In this document: piece by piece, positions 32,542-40,852 of the stretch
Layout of the letters: each line of letters starts with the position of its first letter
Position numbering within the stretch: position 1 is the first letter of the stretch
Assembly: GCF_012273015.1 (NCBI RefSeq)
Contig: NZ_CP050954.1
Coordinates: 3,140,001-3,204,000 of the forward strand
DNA length: 64,000 nt
From: Hymenobacter sp. BT18
Lineage (GTDB): Bacteria > Bacteroidota > Bacteroidia > Cytophagales > Hymenobacteraceae
Direction: 5' to 3'
Translations under genes and position numbers: made by a program
The notes under the pieces: generated by a model
The model's input: the letters and a program-made list of their open reading frames with translations, nothing else
Told to the model about the DNA's origin: nothing
Databases searched by the model: none

Positions 32542-33495
32542 TTATTTCACGTCTACCAACTCCACGTCAAAGCGCAGGGGCGCATCGGCGGGAATGTCGG
32601 CGCCGGCGCCGCGCTGACCGTATGCCAGCGAGGAGGGGATGAGCAGGGTAGCCTTGGTGCCTTTGTTGAGCAGGGCAATGCCCTTGTCCCAACCCGGAAT
32701 CACCTGACCTACGCCCAGGGGGAATTCAATGGGCTTGCCGCCGTTGCTCTTCGCCGAAGAGTCAAACTCCTTCCCGTCGAGGAGGGTTCCTTTGTACTGT
32801 ACCGCAACCGTCTGGCCGGACTTAGGCTTAGCGCCCGTACCCTGCTGCGCCACGATATAGTAAATGCCCGAAGCATCTTTCTGGGCCTTCAGGTTATTTT
32901 TCTTGATGTAGTCCTGCAGCACCACGTCGTCCTTTTTCAGCTGCTGCTCAGCGTAGGCCATCATCTTTTGCTGCTGCACGGTCATCATCTTCTGCTGCTC
33001 CACCATGGCTTCGTCGCGGGTCATCAGCTTGGTTGCCTTGGCATACACGGTCATCACGTTGCCAGCCTTTTTCATGAACGGCGGCACAGGCACGCGGAAC
33101 GACTTGGCGAAAATCGTATCGAGGTTAAAGCGGAACACGCCGCTGTCGCCGGGCTGAAGCAGGGAAATAGCGTCTTCTAAGCCGCCTTTGGTGGTGAGTT
33201 CCTGCAGGGGAACCATCACGGGCGTGCCCTGCTGCTTGCGGGAGCTGAACAGCACCGAGTCTTTGGCCGTGCGGTATTCCACGTTCAGGGCCAGTACTTT
33301 GCCAATGCGGCTCTTGTAGGCGGTATCGGAAGCAGCTACTTCTTTGCGGGAGTATTTGCCGCCTTCGTTGGCGAAAAGCTGGTATTCAATACCCGATTTG
33401 GTCTTGTCGAATCCCTTGTTGCCCTTCTCACAAGAAGCCAGGCTGAGGGTACCGGCGGCCAGAGCCAGGTACAGAAAAGTGCTGTTAAGACGCAT
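32542..33495 (-). CDS. FKBP-type isomerase lipoprotein with a degenerate first domain
   Basis: A 317-residue lipoprotein (lipobox SLASC, C22). Residues about 30-160 look like a degenerate FKBP domain (SGIEYQLFANEGG, GLEDAISLLQPGDSGVFRF). A helical Gln/Met/Lys-rich segment (about 165-200, MVEQQKMMTVQQQKMM) follows, and then a complete FKBP domain (VAVQYKGTLLDGKEFDSS, QVIPGWDKGIALLNKGTKATLLIPSSLAYGQRG, APLRFDVELVDV). The domain order resembles dimeric periplasmic FKBPs (FkpA/Mip-like) with a helical connector, although here the first domain is FKBP-like. Likely an outer-membrane-anchored chaperone. It follows the DHH gene by 39 bases. Confidence 0.88.
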   Translation of the reverse strand: MRLNSTFLYLALAAGTLSLASCEKGNKGFDKTKSGIEYQLFANEGGKYSRKEVAASDTAYKSRIGKVLALNVEYRTAKDSVLFSSRKQQGTPVMVPLQELTTKGGLEDAISLLQPGDSGVFRFNLDTIFAKSFRVPVPPFMKKAGNVMTVYAKATKLMTRDEAMVEQQKMMTVQQQKMMAYAEQQLKKDDVVLQDYIKKNNLKAQKDASGIYYIVAQQGTGAKPKSGQTVAVQYKGTLLDGKEFDSSAKSNGGKPIEFPLGVGQVIPGWDKGIALLNKGTKATLLIPSSLAYGQRGAGADIPADAPLRFDVELVDVK

Positions 33496-33534
33496 GTAAA
33501 AAGGAAGAGGGTGTAAACGGAAATTTCAGGCAAG

Positions 33535-34578
33535 TTACGCCGCTGGCGGCGCAACTGCCAAGGGGCTGGTCACGAGTTGGGTCTGGTAATGAGGCAGCAG
33601 GCCCAAAAACCGCTGCACGGTGGTATCCAGGGGCTCGTAGCTGATGCCGCCGGCCGCGTTGTGGTGGCCGCCGCCCTGGAAGTGTTGCCGCGAAAAGTCA
33701 CTGACGGAGAAGTCACCTACCGAGCGGAAGGAAATCTTTACGGCGTTGCCCCGGTCGATGAGAATGGCGGCAAACACCACGCCCTCAATGCTGAGCGCGA
33801 AATTCACGAGGCCTTCCGTGTCGCCGGTTTTCGACTGGTACTGGCGCAGCTCGTCCTGGGTAATGGCAATGTAGGCGGTATTGAACTCGCGCAGGACGGT
33901 GAGCTTGTCTTTCAGCACAAAGCCTAAGAAGCGCAGGCGCATTTCGGAGTGCGAATCGTAAATACGGCGGTGCACGGCCGACAAGTCGATGTCGGCATTG
34001 AGCAGCTCGGCAATGATGAGGTGCACGTTGCGCGAGGTGCTGGGGTGGCGGAAGGAGCCCGTGTCGGTCATGATGCCGGCGTACAGGCATTCCCCGATGC
34101 CTTTATCAATAAGGGCTTGGTCGCCCATGTCCCGGATTACCTCAAAAACCAGCTCGGCCGTGGCCGCCGCTTTGGCATTCGAGAAGTCGAGGTCAGCAAA
34201 CTGCTCGGGCTCTTGGTGGTGGTCGATGAGGACCTTCGTACCGCTGGCCGCCCGGATGTACTCGCCCAGCTCGCTGATGCGGCCCAGGCAGCTGAAATCA
34301 AGACAGAAAAGAACCTCCGCCCGGCTGATCAGGTCTCGAACCTGCGCATCGTTCTGGTCGGGCTCATACACAATTACCTCCTCGTTGCCGGGCATCCAGG
34401 CCAGAAAATCGGGGTAGTCGGAGGGCGTGACCACCGTGACGTGGTGGCCTTTCTTGCGAAGGTAGCCGGCCATTCCCAGCGAGGAGCCCAAGGCATCAGC
34501 GTCGGGCTTGTGGTGCGTGGTGATGAAAATCTGCCGGGGTTGCGCAAGCAACTCCTGCAGGGCGCTAGTATCGTGCAT
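33535..34578 (-). CDS. DHH-family phosphoesterase (NrnA-like oligoribonuclease/pAp phosphatase)
   Basis: A 347-residue DHH/DHHA1 phosphoesterase. The motifs are TTHHKPDADALGSSLG (motif I), LDFSCLGR (II), the defining DHH in IDHHQEP (III), MTDTGSFRH (IV), and the DHHA1 GGGHHNAAGG glycine-rich substrate loop near residue 312. NrnA-type proteins degrade short RNA oligonucleotides and dephosphorylate 3'-phosphoadenosine 5'-phosphate; which activity dominates here cannot be read. It heads a minus-strand unit with three FKBP genes. A minus-strand GATTTTTG (34638-34631) is a possible promoter. Confidence 0.9.
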   Translation of the reverse strand: MHDTSALQELLAQPRQIFITTHHKPDADALGSSLGMAGYLRKKGHHVTVVTPSDYPDFLAWMPGNEEVIVYEPDQNDAQVRDLISRAEVLFCLDFSCLGRISELGEYIRAASGTKVLIDHHQEPEQFADLDFSNAKAAATAELVFEVIRDMGDQALIDKGIGECLYAGIMTDTGSFRHPSTSRNVHLIIAELLNADIDLSAVHRRIYDSHSEMRLRFLGFVLKDKLTVLREFNTAYIAITQDELRQYQSKTGDTEGLVNFALSIEGVVFAAILIDRGNAVKISFRSVGDFSVSDFSRQHFQGGGHHNAAGGISYEPLDTTVQRFLGLLPHYQTQLVTSPLAVAPPAA

Positions 34579-34841
34579 TGCCTGCTGCTAGGTAACTGAA
34601 ATCCGGGAATTTAGGCCGGATACAAGGGCGCAAAAATCGGAAATATTCCGGGTTTCAACAAACCGCGCGGTAGAATGGTGCATTTGCCGGGTGGAGCACG
34701 GGCAAAGCGGCGGTGAATGCCTTCCCCGGGCTGCCGCCAGGGCCTTTCAGGCCCCGCTTAAACAGAATACCTGCACTGGCAGCAACCCAGCCGCTGGACC
34801 CCAGCTTAGGGTAGATGCTGCCCAAACGGAAAAAAAGCCAC

Positions 34842-34849
34842 TATTTTTG
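34842..34849 (+). promoter_or_regulatory. -7 promoter box of ndk
   Basis: TATTTTTG fits TAnnTTTG exactly and lies 58 bases before the ndk ATG. It also lies inside the over-long open frame that starts at 34691, supporting the shorter protein. Confidence 0.55.
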
Positions 34850-34906
34850 CCCCGCAATTTACGGAGACACTTCGTCTACTTCACCATAACCCCCACACCC
34901 TGCTGT

Positions 34907-35326
34907 ATGGCCACGAACCGCACGTTCACGATGATTAAGCCCGATGCTACCCAGGAAAACCACATCGGTGGCATCCTGAGCATGATTGAAGAAGGTGGCT
35001 TCCGCATCGTTAGCCTGAAAAAAGTACTGCTGACGCCCGAGCGCGCCGGCGAATTCTACGCCGTTCACAAAGAGCGTCCTTTCTACGGCGACCTGGTGAA
35101 GTACATGTCATCGGGGCCCATCGTAGCGGCTATTCTGGAGAAAGACAATGCTGTTGCTGATTTCCGCACCCTGATTGGCGCTACCAACCCGGCCCAGGCC
35201 GCCGAAGGCACCATCCGGAAGAAGTACGCCAAGAGCATCGAAGCCAACGCCGTCCACGGTTCCGACTCCGACGAAAATGCCCAAATCGAAGGTGACTTCT
35301 TTTTCTCGGCCGACGAGCAGTTCTAA
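34907..35326 (+). CDS. ndk: Nucleoside diphosphate kinase
   Basis: A 139-residue NDP kinase that moves the gamma-phosphate of ATP to nucleoside diphosphates through a phosphohistidine. FTMIKPDA at residues 7-14 is the family start, and the catalytic H117 is in [28 protein letters not shown] and [17 protein letters not shown] are conserved substrate-site words. The frame is open for 72 residues upstream without similarity; the ATG at 34907 is the family start. A strong terminator follows at 35351. Confidence 0.97.
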   Translation: MATNRTFTMIKPDATQENHIGGILSMIEEGGFRIVSLKKVLLTPERAGEFYAVHKERPFYGDLVKYMSSGPIVAAILEKDNAVADFRTLIGATNPAQAAEGTIRKKYAKSIEANAVHGSDSDENAQIEGDFFFSADEQF

Positions 35327-35350
35327 GAGAAACGCTGCTTATAATAGCGA

Positions 35351-35385
35351 AAAAAGCCGCTCTGGGTCATCCAGAGCGGCTTTTT
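35351..35385. terminator. Bidirectional terminator after ndk
   Basis: AAAAAGCCGCTCTGG (35351-35365) and CCAGAGCGGCTTTTT (35371-35385) are perfect 15-base complements with a 5-base loop. The stem serves ndk and possibly the convergent ATPase gene. Confidence 0.92.
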
Positions 35386-35428
35386 GTTTGTGCTGTTTTT
35401 GTGCTAAGCTTATACCAAGTTTATACTG

Positions 35429-36544
35429 TCACTTTTGCTCGCGGGCGCCAAACCCTATCCGCTTGGTTGCTTTGCCGACTTCAAACTCCTGCTCTTCGCG
35501 GTTGTAAATGTCGGCCAGGGCGGTAGCTGCGCCCAAGGCGGTAGCCTGGCCCAAACTGGTTGCCAGGGCTTCAGCCTTAGGCTCGGCCAGGGGCTGAAAG
35601 TGGTAAGCTGCAATTAGCCGTCCTTTGCGCAGGAGCGCGCTGTCGATATGGGAGAGGTCGGTGTTGAAGGTGCACACAATCTGAATGTGAAAGCAGTCGG
35701 CCAGCAGCCCATCGGAAAGATTGAGCAGGTTGCTTACCGCGCTGGGGCCACCGCCCGCCGCGTCGCGCTTGGTGAGCAGCGTTTCCGCATCTTCGATGAT
35801 CAGGATGGAATTGGTGTTATCGTGAAGCAGGTTGATAAACTCCGGATCAGCAATTCGGGCCGCAAGGTTAGGCGGGATAAACAGTTTAGGCTTGTCGGTA
35901 AGGCCGCAGAGGTGGCGGATGTAGCTGGTCTTGCCCGTGCCGGGCGGGCCGTGCAGAATGACGATGCCTTTATCCTGGGGCTGTTGCAAACGCCGCACAA
36001 TCGTGTTGTGGGCCGGTAGCAAATCGTCGTTATAATGAGTGGCCAGGTCCAGGGCCGGAATTTTGATTTCGAGGGGCGTAAACTCCAAGTCGTTATAAGC
36101 CAGTCGCAGCACATGGATGCGCTGCCGCTCCTGCTGCCCGGTCTCAAGGTGCGCCACCAGCAGCTCCCGCACGAAAGTTAGTTCCTCCGCTGCGGTGCTG
36201 GCGGAGTAGAATACCTGTACGCCCCGCTCGTTGTACACGCCCTGGTCGCCGACGAGCAAGAGCAAGTGGGGCGCAACGTTTAGTGCCCACACGTTCAACT
36301 CAGGCTCTTTTGTGGCCTTTTCGATGTAGACGGAGTGAGCTACGGTAGCGGCTTCCAGGTTGTAGCGGGTAGCCAGGGCCGTTAGCACGGCGGAGCGCGC
36401 ATCGGCGTTGGCGAGCTGAAAGATGAGCTTGCGTGGAACTACCCCAAAGGCTTGGTGGAACCACGCTAGCGGTAGGAAATAATGCGCCTTATCAAATGTG
36501 CCGGTCCAGTCGAGCGGGGCGGGGCTGGGTAAATTAGTGTGCAT
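35429..36544 (-). CDS. AAA-type ATPase of unknown role
   Basis: A 371-residue protein. Residues 1-175 have no recognised domain. The AAA module follows with Walker A HGPPGTGKTSYIRHL near residue 193, Walker B NSILIIEDAE near 240, sensor-1-like VCTFNTDLSHID near 287 and an arginine-finger-like LLRKGRL near 300. The layout is similar to BCS1/FtsH-like single AAA domains with a variable N-terminal substrate region. The ATG at 36544 (starting HTNLPSPAPLD) is preferred; a minus-strand TACTTTTA box at 36572-36565 lies just upstream. The partner and substrate are unknown. Confidence 0.78.
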   Translation of the reverse strand: MHTNLPSPAPLDWTGTFDKAHYFLPLAWFHQAFGVVPRKLIFQLANADARSAVLTALATRYNLEAATVAHSVYIEKATKEPELNVWALNVAPHLLLLVGDQGVYNERGVQVFYSASTAAEELTFVRELLVAHLETGQQERQRIHVLRLAYNDLEFTPLEIKIPALDLATHYNDDLLPAHNTIVRRLQQPQDKGIVILHGPPGTGKTSYIRHLCGLTDKPKLFIPPNLAARIADPEFINLLHDNTNSILIIEDAETLLTKRDAAGGGPSAVSNLLNLSDGLLADCFHIQIVCTFNTDLSHIDSALLRKGRLIAAYHFQPLAEPKAEALATSLGQATALGAATALADIYNREEQEFEVGKATKRIGFGAREQK

Positions 36545-36633
36545 AGCAAGCAATAGAAGGGAGATAAAAGTACCGCCTGCACCTGCGCAACGAGGCAGGT
36601 AGCAGGCGGTTAAAAGGGACAAGCAAGAGTGTG

Positions 36634-37926
36634 TTAAGCCTGTTCTATGCTCAGCCGAGGCTCAGCGGGCAGCTCGGGCTCAGCAGGTTGAGTAGTATGC
36701 TTGTGCTTAAAGAGAATGACGAACAGCACCGCAATAACCAGGGCGTACAGGGCAAACGTCAGCCAGATGCCGTGCCAGTCCTTGGTAACGCCATCGGCGG
36801 CGGTGAAGTACTGCTCAATGACGATACCGCTGACGGAGCTGCCCAGCACGGCCCCGAAGCCGTTGGTCATCATCATAAACAGCCCCTGGGCGCTGGCCCG
36901 AATGCTCGAAGCCGTCTGCGTTTCCACGAACAGGGAGCCGGAGATGTTGAAGAAGTCGAAGGCCATGCCGTACACGATGCAGGAAAGGATAATCAGCGAG
37001 ATGCCGGGGAAATCGGGGGTGCCGAAAGCCAGCAGGCCAAAGCGCAGCACCCAGGCAATCATGCTGAACAGCATCACCTGCTTGATACCGAAGCGGCGCA
37101 GAAAGAACGGTATAGCCAAGATAAACAGGGTTTCCGACACCTGCGAAATGGACATGATGATGGCCGGATACTTCACGGCAAACGTGTCCTGGTACGCCGG
37201 TACCTTGTCGAAATCGTGCAGGAAGGTGTCGCCGTAGGCATTCGTCAGCTGTAGCGCCGCGCCCAGCAGCATGGCGAACAGGAAGAAGGTGAGCATCTTG
37301 GTGTCGCGCAGCAGGGCAAACGACTTCAGTCCCAGCACATCAATGAGCGAGCGGCTGGGCGTGTCTTTGGAAGGTGGGGGGCAGGCTGGCAGGGTAAAGG
37401 AGTAGAAACCCAGCAGGATGGCGGCGCCGGCGGCTATGTAAAACTGGTTGGCCGACTTCTCGAAGCCCAGCAAGCTCACCGTCCACATGGCCACGATGAA
37501 GCCCACCGTGCCCCACACCCGGATGGGCGGGTAGTCCTTTACCACGTCGTCGCCCCGGCTTTTCAGCACCGAGTACGACACGGCTATGGACAAAGCCAGC
37601 GTGGGCATGTAGAAAATCATGTTCAGCAGCATCACCCAGAACATGGTGCCGGGCGAGCTAACCATGGGCACCGTAAAGAGCACAATACCGCCCAGGATGT
37701 GCAGAATGCCGTAGAGCTTCTCCGCATTCACGTATTTATCGGCCACGATGCCCATGAGGGAGGGCATGAAGATGGACGCAATGCCCATCGTGGAGAAGAT
37801 GGCGCCAAACTCGGCCCCCGACCACTGCTTGGTCTGAAACCAGTAAGCACCAATGGTTATCAGCCATGAGCCCCAGATAAAAAACTGTAAAAAGCTCAGA
37901 AGAATGAGCCGCAACTTGGTACTCAT
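36634..37926 (-). CDS. Nucleoside permease, NupG-like MFS transporter
   Basis: A 430-residue polytopic transporter with about twelve spans, matching the nucleoside:H+ symporter (NHS) branch of the major facilitator superfamily. The opening KLRLILLSFLQFFIWGSWLITIGAYW, MGIASIFMPSLMGIVADKYVNAEKLYGILH and the domain-2 words AYGDTFLHDFDKV and DFFNISGSLFVETQT are family-like. It would import nucleosides, consistent with the salvage enzymes tdk and ndk in the window, although they are not in one operon. A minus-strand TATATTTA at 37973-37966 is a likely promoter. Confidence 0.88.
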   Translation of the reverse strand: MSTKLRLILLSFLQFFIWGSWLITIGAYWFQTKQWSGAEFGAIFSTMGIASIFMPSLMGIVADKYVNAEKLYGILHILGGIVLFTVPMVSSPGTMFWVMLLNMIFYMPTLALSIAVSYSVLKSRGDDVVKDYPPIRVWGTVGFIVAMWTVSLLGFEKSANQFYIAAGAAILLGFYSFTLPACPPPSKDTPSRSLIDVLGLKSFALLRDTKMLTFFLFAMLLGAALQLTNAYGDTFLHDFDKVPAYQDTFAVKYPAIIMSISQVSETLFILAIPFFLRRFGIKQVMLFSMIAWVLRFGLLAFGTPDFPGISLIILSCIVYGMAFDFFNISGSLFVETQTASSIRASAQGLFMMMTNGFGAVLGSSVSGIVIEQYFTAADGVTKDWHGIWLTFALYALVIAVLFVILFKHKHTTQPAEPELPAEPRLSIEQA

Positions 37927-38045
37927 GCAGAACGCGGTTGGAGGGAACTTAAGGAAAATGACTGCTAAATATACAAGAAATCTAACCGGATAGGCCGCCC
38001 GCCGACACTGCCCCGGCCGGCGTTTGGGGGGAGCCGTAAACGCAC

Positions 38046-38078
38046 AAAAGCCTTTCCGCGGGCTGCAGAAAGGCTTTT
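38046..38078. terminator. Terminator after the superoxide dismutase gene
   Basis: AAAAGCCTTTC (38046-38056) and GAAAGGCTTTT (38068-38078) are perfect 11-base complements. On the minus strand it lies 26 bases after the sod stop codon. Confidence 0.85.
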
Positions 38079-38103
38079 ATGAAAGTACCGGGAGCCGGGT
38101 TAG

Positions 38104-38712
<609 letters not shown>

Positions 38713-38804
38713 AGCAATGTAGGGTTAGGGTGAAAGAAGAAACGAGTTCAGAGTATAACCGCCGAAGGGCGGCCGGGGTTGCGGTGCCCGGTCGGCAGCA
38801 CGGC

Positions 38805-38812
38805 CAAAAGTA
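38805..38812 (-). promoter_or_regulatory. -7 promoter box of the superoxide dismutase gene
   Basis: On the minus strand TACTTTTG is an exact match, directly after the tadA stop codon, giving a leader of about 86 bases before the sod ATG. Confidence 0.55.
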
Positions 38813-38814
38813 GC

Positions 38815-39261
38815 CTATTTGCGCTTGCGGGCGAAAAACTCCTGCATGAGGGCGGCGCACTCCAAGGCCATGATGCCGGTAGCCAGCTCGGTGCGCGGGT
38901 GCAGCAGGTTGCCGTAGCGGCGGTAGCCGCGCTTGTCTTCAGCGGCCCCATATACCACGCGCTTCACCTGGGCCCAAAAGGAGGCCCCGGCGCACATCAC
39001 GCAGGGTTCCACCGTCACGTAAAGGGTGCAATCCTGCAGGTACTTGTTGCCGAGGTGGTTGGCCGCCGCCGTGAGGGCCAGCATTTCGGCGTGGGCCGTT
39101 ACGTCGCGCAGCTTTTCGGTCTGGTTATAGGCGCGGGCAATAATCTGGCGGTCCAGGACCACCACCGCCCCAATCGGAATTTCCTCTTCCTCCAGGGCGT
39201 AGCGGGCCTGCTTCAGCGCCTCCCGCATGTAGTGCTCATCAGAATACAGGGAAAGAGTCAT
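38815..39261 (-). CDS. tadA: tRNA-adenosine deaminase TadA-like
   Basis: A 148-residue zinc-dependent cytidine-deaminase-fold protein. Zinc and proton-shuttle residues are H57 and E59 in TAHAEML and C87/C90 in PCVMCAG. VYGAAEDKRGYRRYGNLLHP matches the TadA region that follows the second zinc motif. TadA converts adenosine-34 of tRNA-Arg to inosine; related guanine deaminases share the fold, but the adjacent AHAE and PCVMC motifs favour TadA. The ATG at 39261 starts the family N-terminus; the longer frame runs into the foldback repeat. Confidence 0.88.
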   Translation of the reverse strand: MTLSLYSDEHYMREALKQARYALEEEEIPIGAVVVLDRQIIARAYNQTEKLRDVTAHAEMLALTAAANHLGNKYLQDCTLYVTVEPCVMCAGASFWAQVKRVVYGAAEDKRGYRRYGNLLHPRTELATGIMALECAALMQEFFARKRK

Positions 39262-39262
39262 G

Positions 39263-39368
39263 ACTTGGGGTCTTAGGGACTTAGGGTCTTGGGGTCTTAG
39301 ATTTTTGTTGATATCGAATGCTTCATTGAACATCAACCAAGTCCCTAAGACCCAAAGATCCTAAGACT
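39263..39368. repeat. Intergenic foldback element, word GGGTCTTAGGGACTT
   Basis: The gap between tadA and the next gene upstream on the minus strand is filled by tandem words GGGTCTTAG/GGGACTTAG on the left (39266-39300) and their complements on the right (39337-39367). GGGTCTTAGGGACTT at 39268-39282 has a perfect complement at 39339-39353. The inner GTTGAT and ATCAAC also pair. The same vocabulary is used in the nuoK-nuoL gap. Confidence 0.8.
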
Positions 39369-39935
39369 CTATTTCATCGAAATACTCTGCATTACGGCCT
39401 GGGCGGTGGGCTGCCAGCGGGCTTGCTCTTCGGCGGGGGCATTGAAGGTGAAGACGGTGAGGGTCTTGCCTTCAATGGCATACTGCACCAGTTGGTACTT
39501 GCGGATGGGCGCCAGGTTGCTGTTGCGGCGGGTGTCGGCTACCTCAGAAGTGAATTCCAGCACAATAAAGTCCCGCTTGTTGATGGTGCGGATGTCTTCG
39601 GTGAGGAAAGTCACCTTGGTGTACATGTTCTGGATGCTGGCCTTGTAGATTTTCAGTAGCAGGCCATAGTCGCCGCTGCCGAAGGGCGTTTCCTTCTGAG
39701 CCACGCTGAGGTCTACGCGGCCGGCCCGGTCGGAGAAAACGGCCAGGGGCTTGCGCGGCGCGGGGAACTTAGCAGCAATGCCTTCGTCGGGCAGGGGCGT
39801 GAAGCCCTCGGGTACGCCCAGGGTAATGCCCCCGGCCAGAGGCGTTTTCTTGAGCTTGGGCTTAGGAGCAGCCAGGGCCGTGAAGGTCGTAAGCAGCACC
39901 AGCAGGAAAAGGAAACGGTTGAAACGCGTTTTCAT
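39369..39935 (-). CDS. Exported protein of unknown function
   Basis: A 188-residue protein with a signal peptide (1-22, FTALAAPK). The mature part has the alternating pattern of a small alpha/beta fold: ITLGVPEGFTPLPDEGIAAKFPAPRKPLAVFSDRAGRVDLSV, LIKIYKASIQN-like LLLKIYKASIQNMY, and a C-terminal LVQYAIEGKTLTVFTFNAPAEEQARW. This resembles the PsbP/DcrB-type fold in which a short protein is compared with its growth or lipid context, but I cannot assign a family firmly. The ATG at 39935 gives a proper signal peptide; the longer frame does not. It precedes tadA, with the foldback between. Confidence 0.6.
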   Translation of the reverse strand: MKTRFNRFLFLLVLLTTFTALAAPKPKLKKTPLAGGITLGVPEGFTPLPDEGIAAKFPAPRKPLAVFSDRAGRVDLSVAQKETPFGSGDYGLLLKIYKASIQNMYTKVTFLTEDIRTINKRDFIVLEFTSEVADTRRNSNLAPIRKYQLVQYAIEGKTLTVFTFNAPAEEQARWQPTAQAVMQSISMK

Positions 39936-40026
39936 AGAAAGGGAAAAAACGAAAGAGAAAGAGCGGCGCTTGGGGCCGCAATCTGCGGGAAAAACGGGAA
40001 ACGCCGACGGGCCATTGTCAGCCACT

Positions 40027-40062
40027 AAAAAAATGCCCCCGCTACCGAACGGCAGCGGAGGC
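40027..40062 (-). terminator. Terminator of the 40201-40662 gene
   Basis: On the minus strand a stem (40062-40035, with two mismatches) is followed by A-T and then T7 (40033-40027). It lies beyond a REP-like element after the stop codon at 40201. Confidence 0.7.
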
Positions 40063-40083
40063 AACAGAATTTCTTGCAAACGT

Positions 40084-40165
40084 TATGCTGAGCGAAGGCA
40101 AAGCCGTAGTCGAAGCATCTTGGTAGTGTGGTAACCCCCAACGAAGCGGTAGAGATGCTTCGGCT
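40084..40165. repeat. REP-like inverted repeat, degenerate copy
   Basis: CGAAGCATCT (40111-40120) and AGATGCTTCG (40153-40162) are complements, and the flanks carry ATGCTGAGC and CGGTAGAG. These words are shared with the near-perfect element at 44495-44585, so both belong to one family. Confidence 0.7.
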
Positions 40166-40200
40166 GGGCGGACGCCAGATGAAGCAGGGCAAAACCACGC

Positions 40201-40662
40201 TTAGCGGCGGCTGCGCTTGTTTCTGGTGCTGCTGCTCGACACGGTGGGGTACTTGATGCGCACCTTCTTCCAGTACACGTAGTTGCCGGTTTTGGCTTCT
40301 ACCAGGTAAGTGCCGGCCGGAATGCGGCCCAGGTCTACGGGTTGGCCGGTGTTGTTCTGCGGGTCCAGGGCAGTGGTATAGATAGGCTCGTTTTTGTAGT
40401 TGGTCATCACCAGCGTGCCGGGCACCGTGAACTGCTGGGTAAAGCTCAGCAGGATGGTGTTGGTGCTGCTGTTGGGATATACATCGATGCCGGAAAGGGT
40501 TTCCACGCGCTTAATAGGCCCGTCCAGCACCACCGGCTCCGCGGTGCTTTTCGACTTCACCGAGGCATCTTCGTCCTTGGCTTTAGTCTTGATTTTGGTT
40601 TGGGCCTGGGCAGCGGAGAAGCTGAGGGCAGAGGCGAGGGCGAGAAGGACGAAACGTTTCAT
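40201..40662 (-). CDS. Small exported protein built like an isolated T9SS C-terminal domain
   Basis: A 153-residue protein with a signal peptide (1-21, SFSAAQAQ), a Lys/Ala/Ser-rich linker (KIKTKAKDEDASVKSKS), then a domain from GIDVYPNSSTNTILLSF to GTYLVEAKTGNYVYWKKVRIKYP. The word VYPN, the turn-rich strands and the G-T-Y-L-V end resemble T9SS type A sorting domains, but the tail continues with SSSSTRNKRSRR instead of stopping after the last strand. The ATG at 40662 is chosen for its signal peptide. Its function is not known; it may be a stand-alone CTD-fold adaptor. Confidence 0.6.
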   Translation of the reverse strand: MKRFVLLALASALSFSAAQAQTKIKTKAKDEDASVKSKSTAEPVVLDGPIKRVETLSGIDVYPNSSTNTILLSFTQQFTVPGTLVMTNYKNEPIYTTALDPQNNTGQPVDLGRIPAGTYLVEAKTGNYVYWKKVRIKYPTVSSSSTRNKRSRR

Positions 40663-40852
40663 ATCGGAAGTAGGAAGGCTGAGGAAGCGGGCAACCGCCC
40701 GTGTAAAGGCGCTTTGCAGAAGTCGGGCCAAACTTGCGCGAAGCCCGGCTTCGGGTGAGGCTACGGATTTGCACGCGCCGCAGTTGGGCAGCTGCCCAAC
40801 AAGAAGCCCGGTCGCAGAACGACCGGGCTTCGGCAGAGGTTCAGATCAGGCG
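40663..40852. other. Hairpin-rich gap downstream of the ABC/M1 fusion gene
   Basis: CGAAGCCCGGCTTCG (40738-40752) folds on itself; GTTGGGCAGCTGCCCAAC (40783-40800) is a perfect 18-bp palindrome; AAGCCCGGTCG and CGACCGGGCTT (about 40804-40830) form an 11-bp stem. The last is a likely terminator for the minus-strand gene ending at 40853; the others could be additional terminators or operator sites. Confidence 0.6.
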
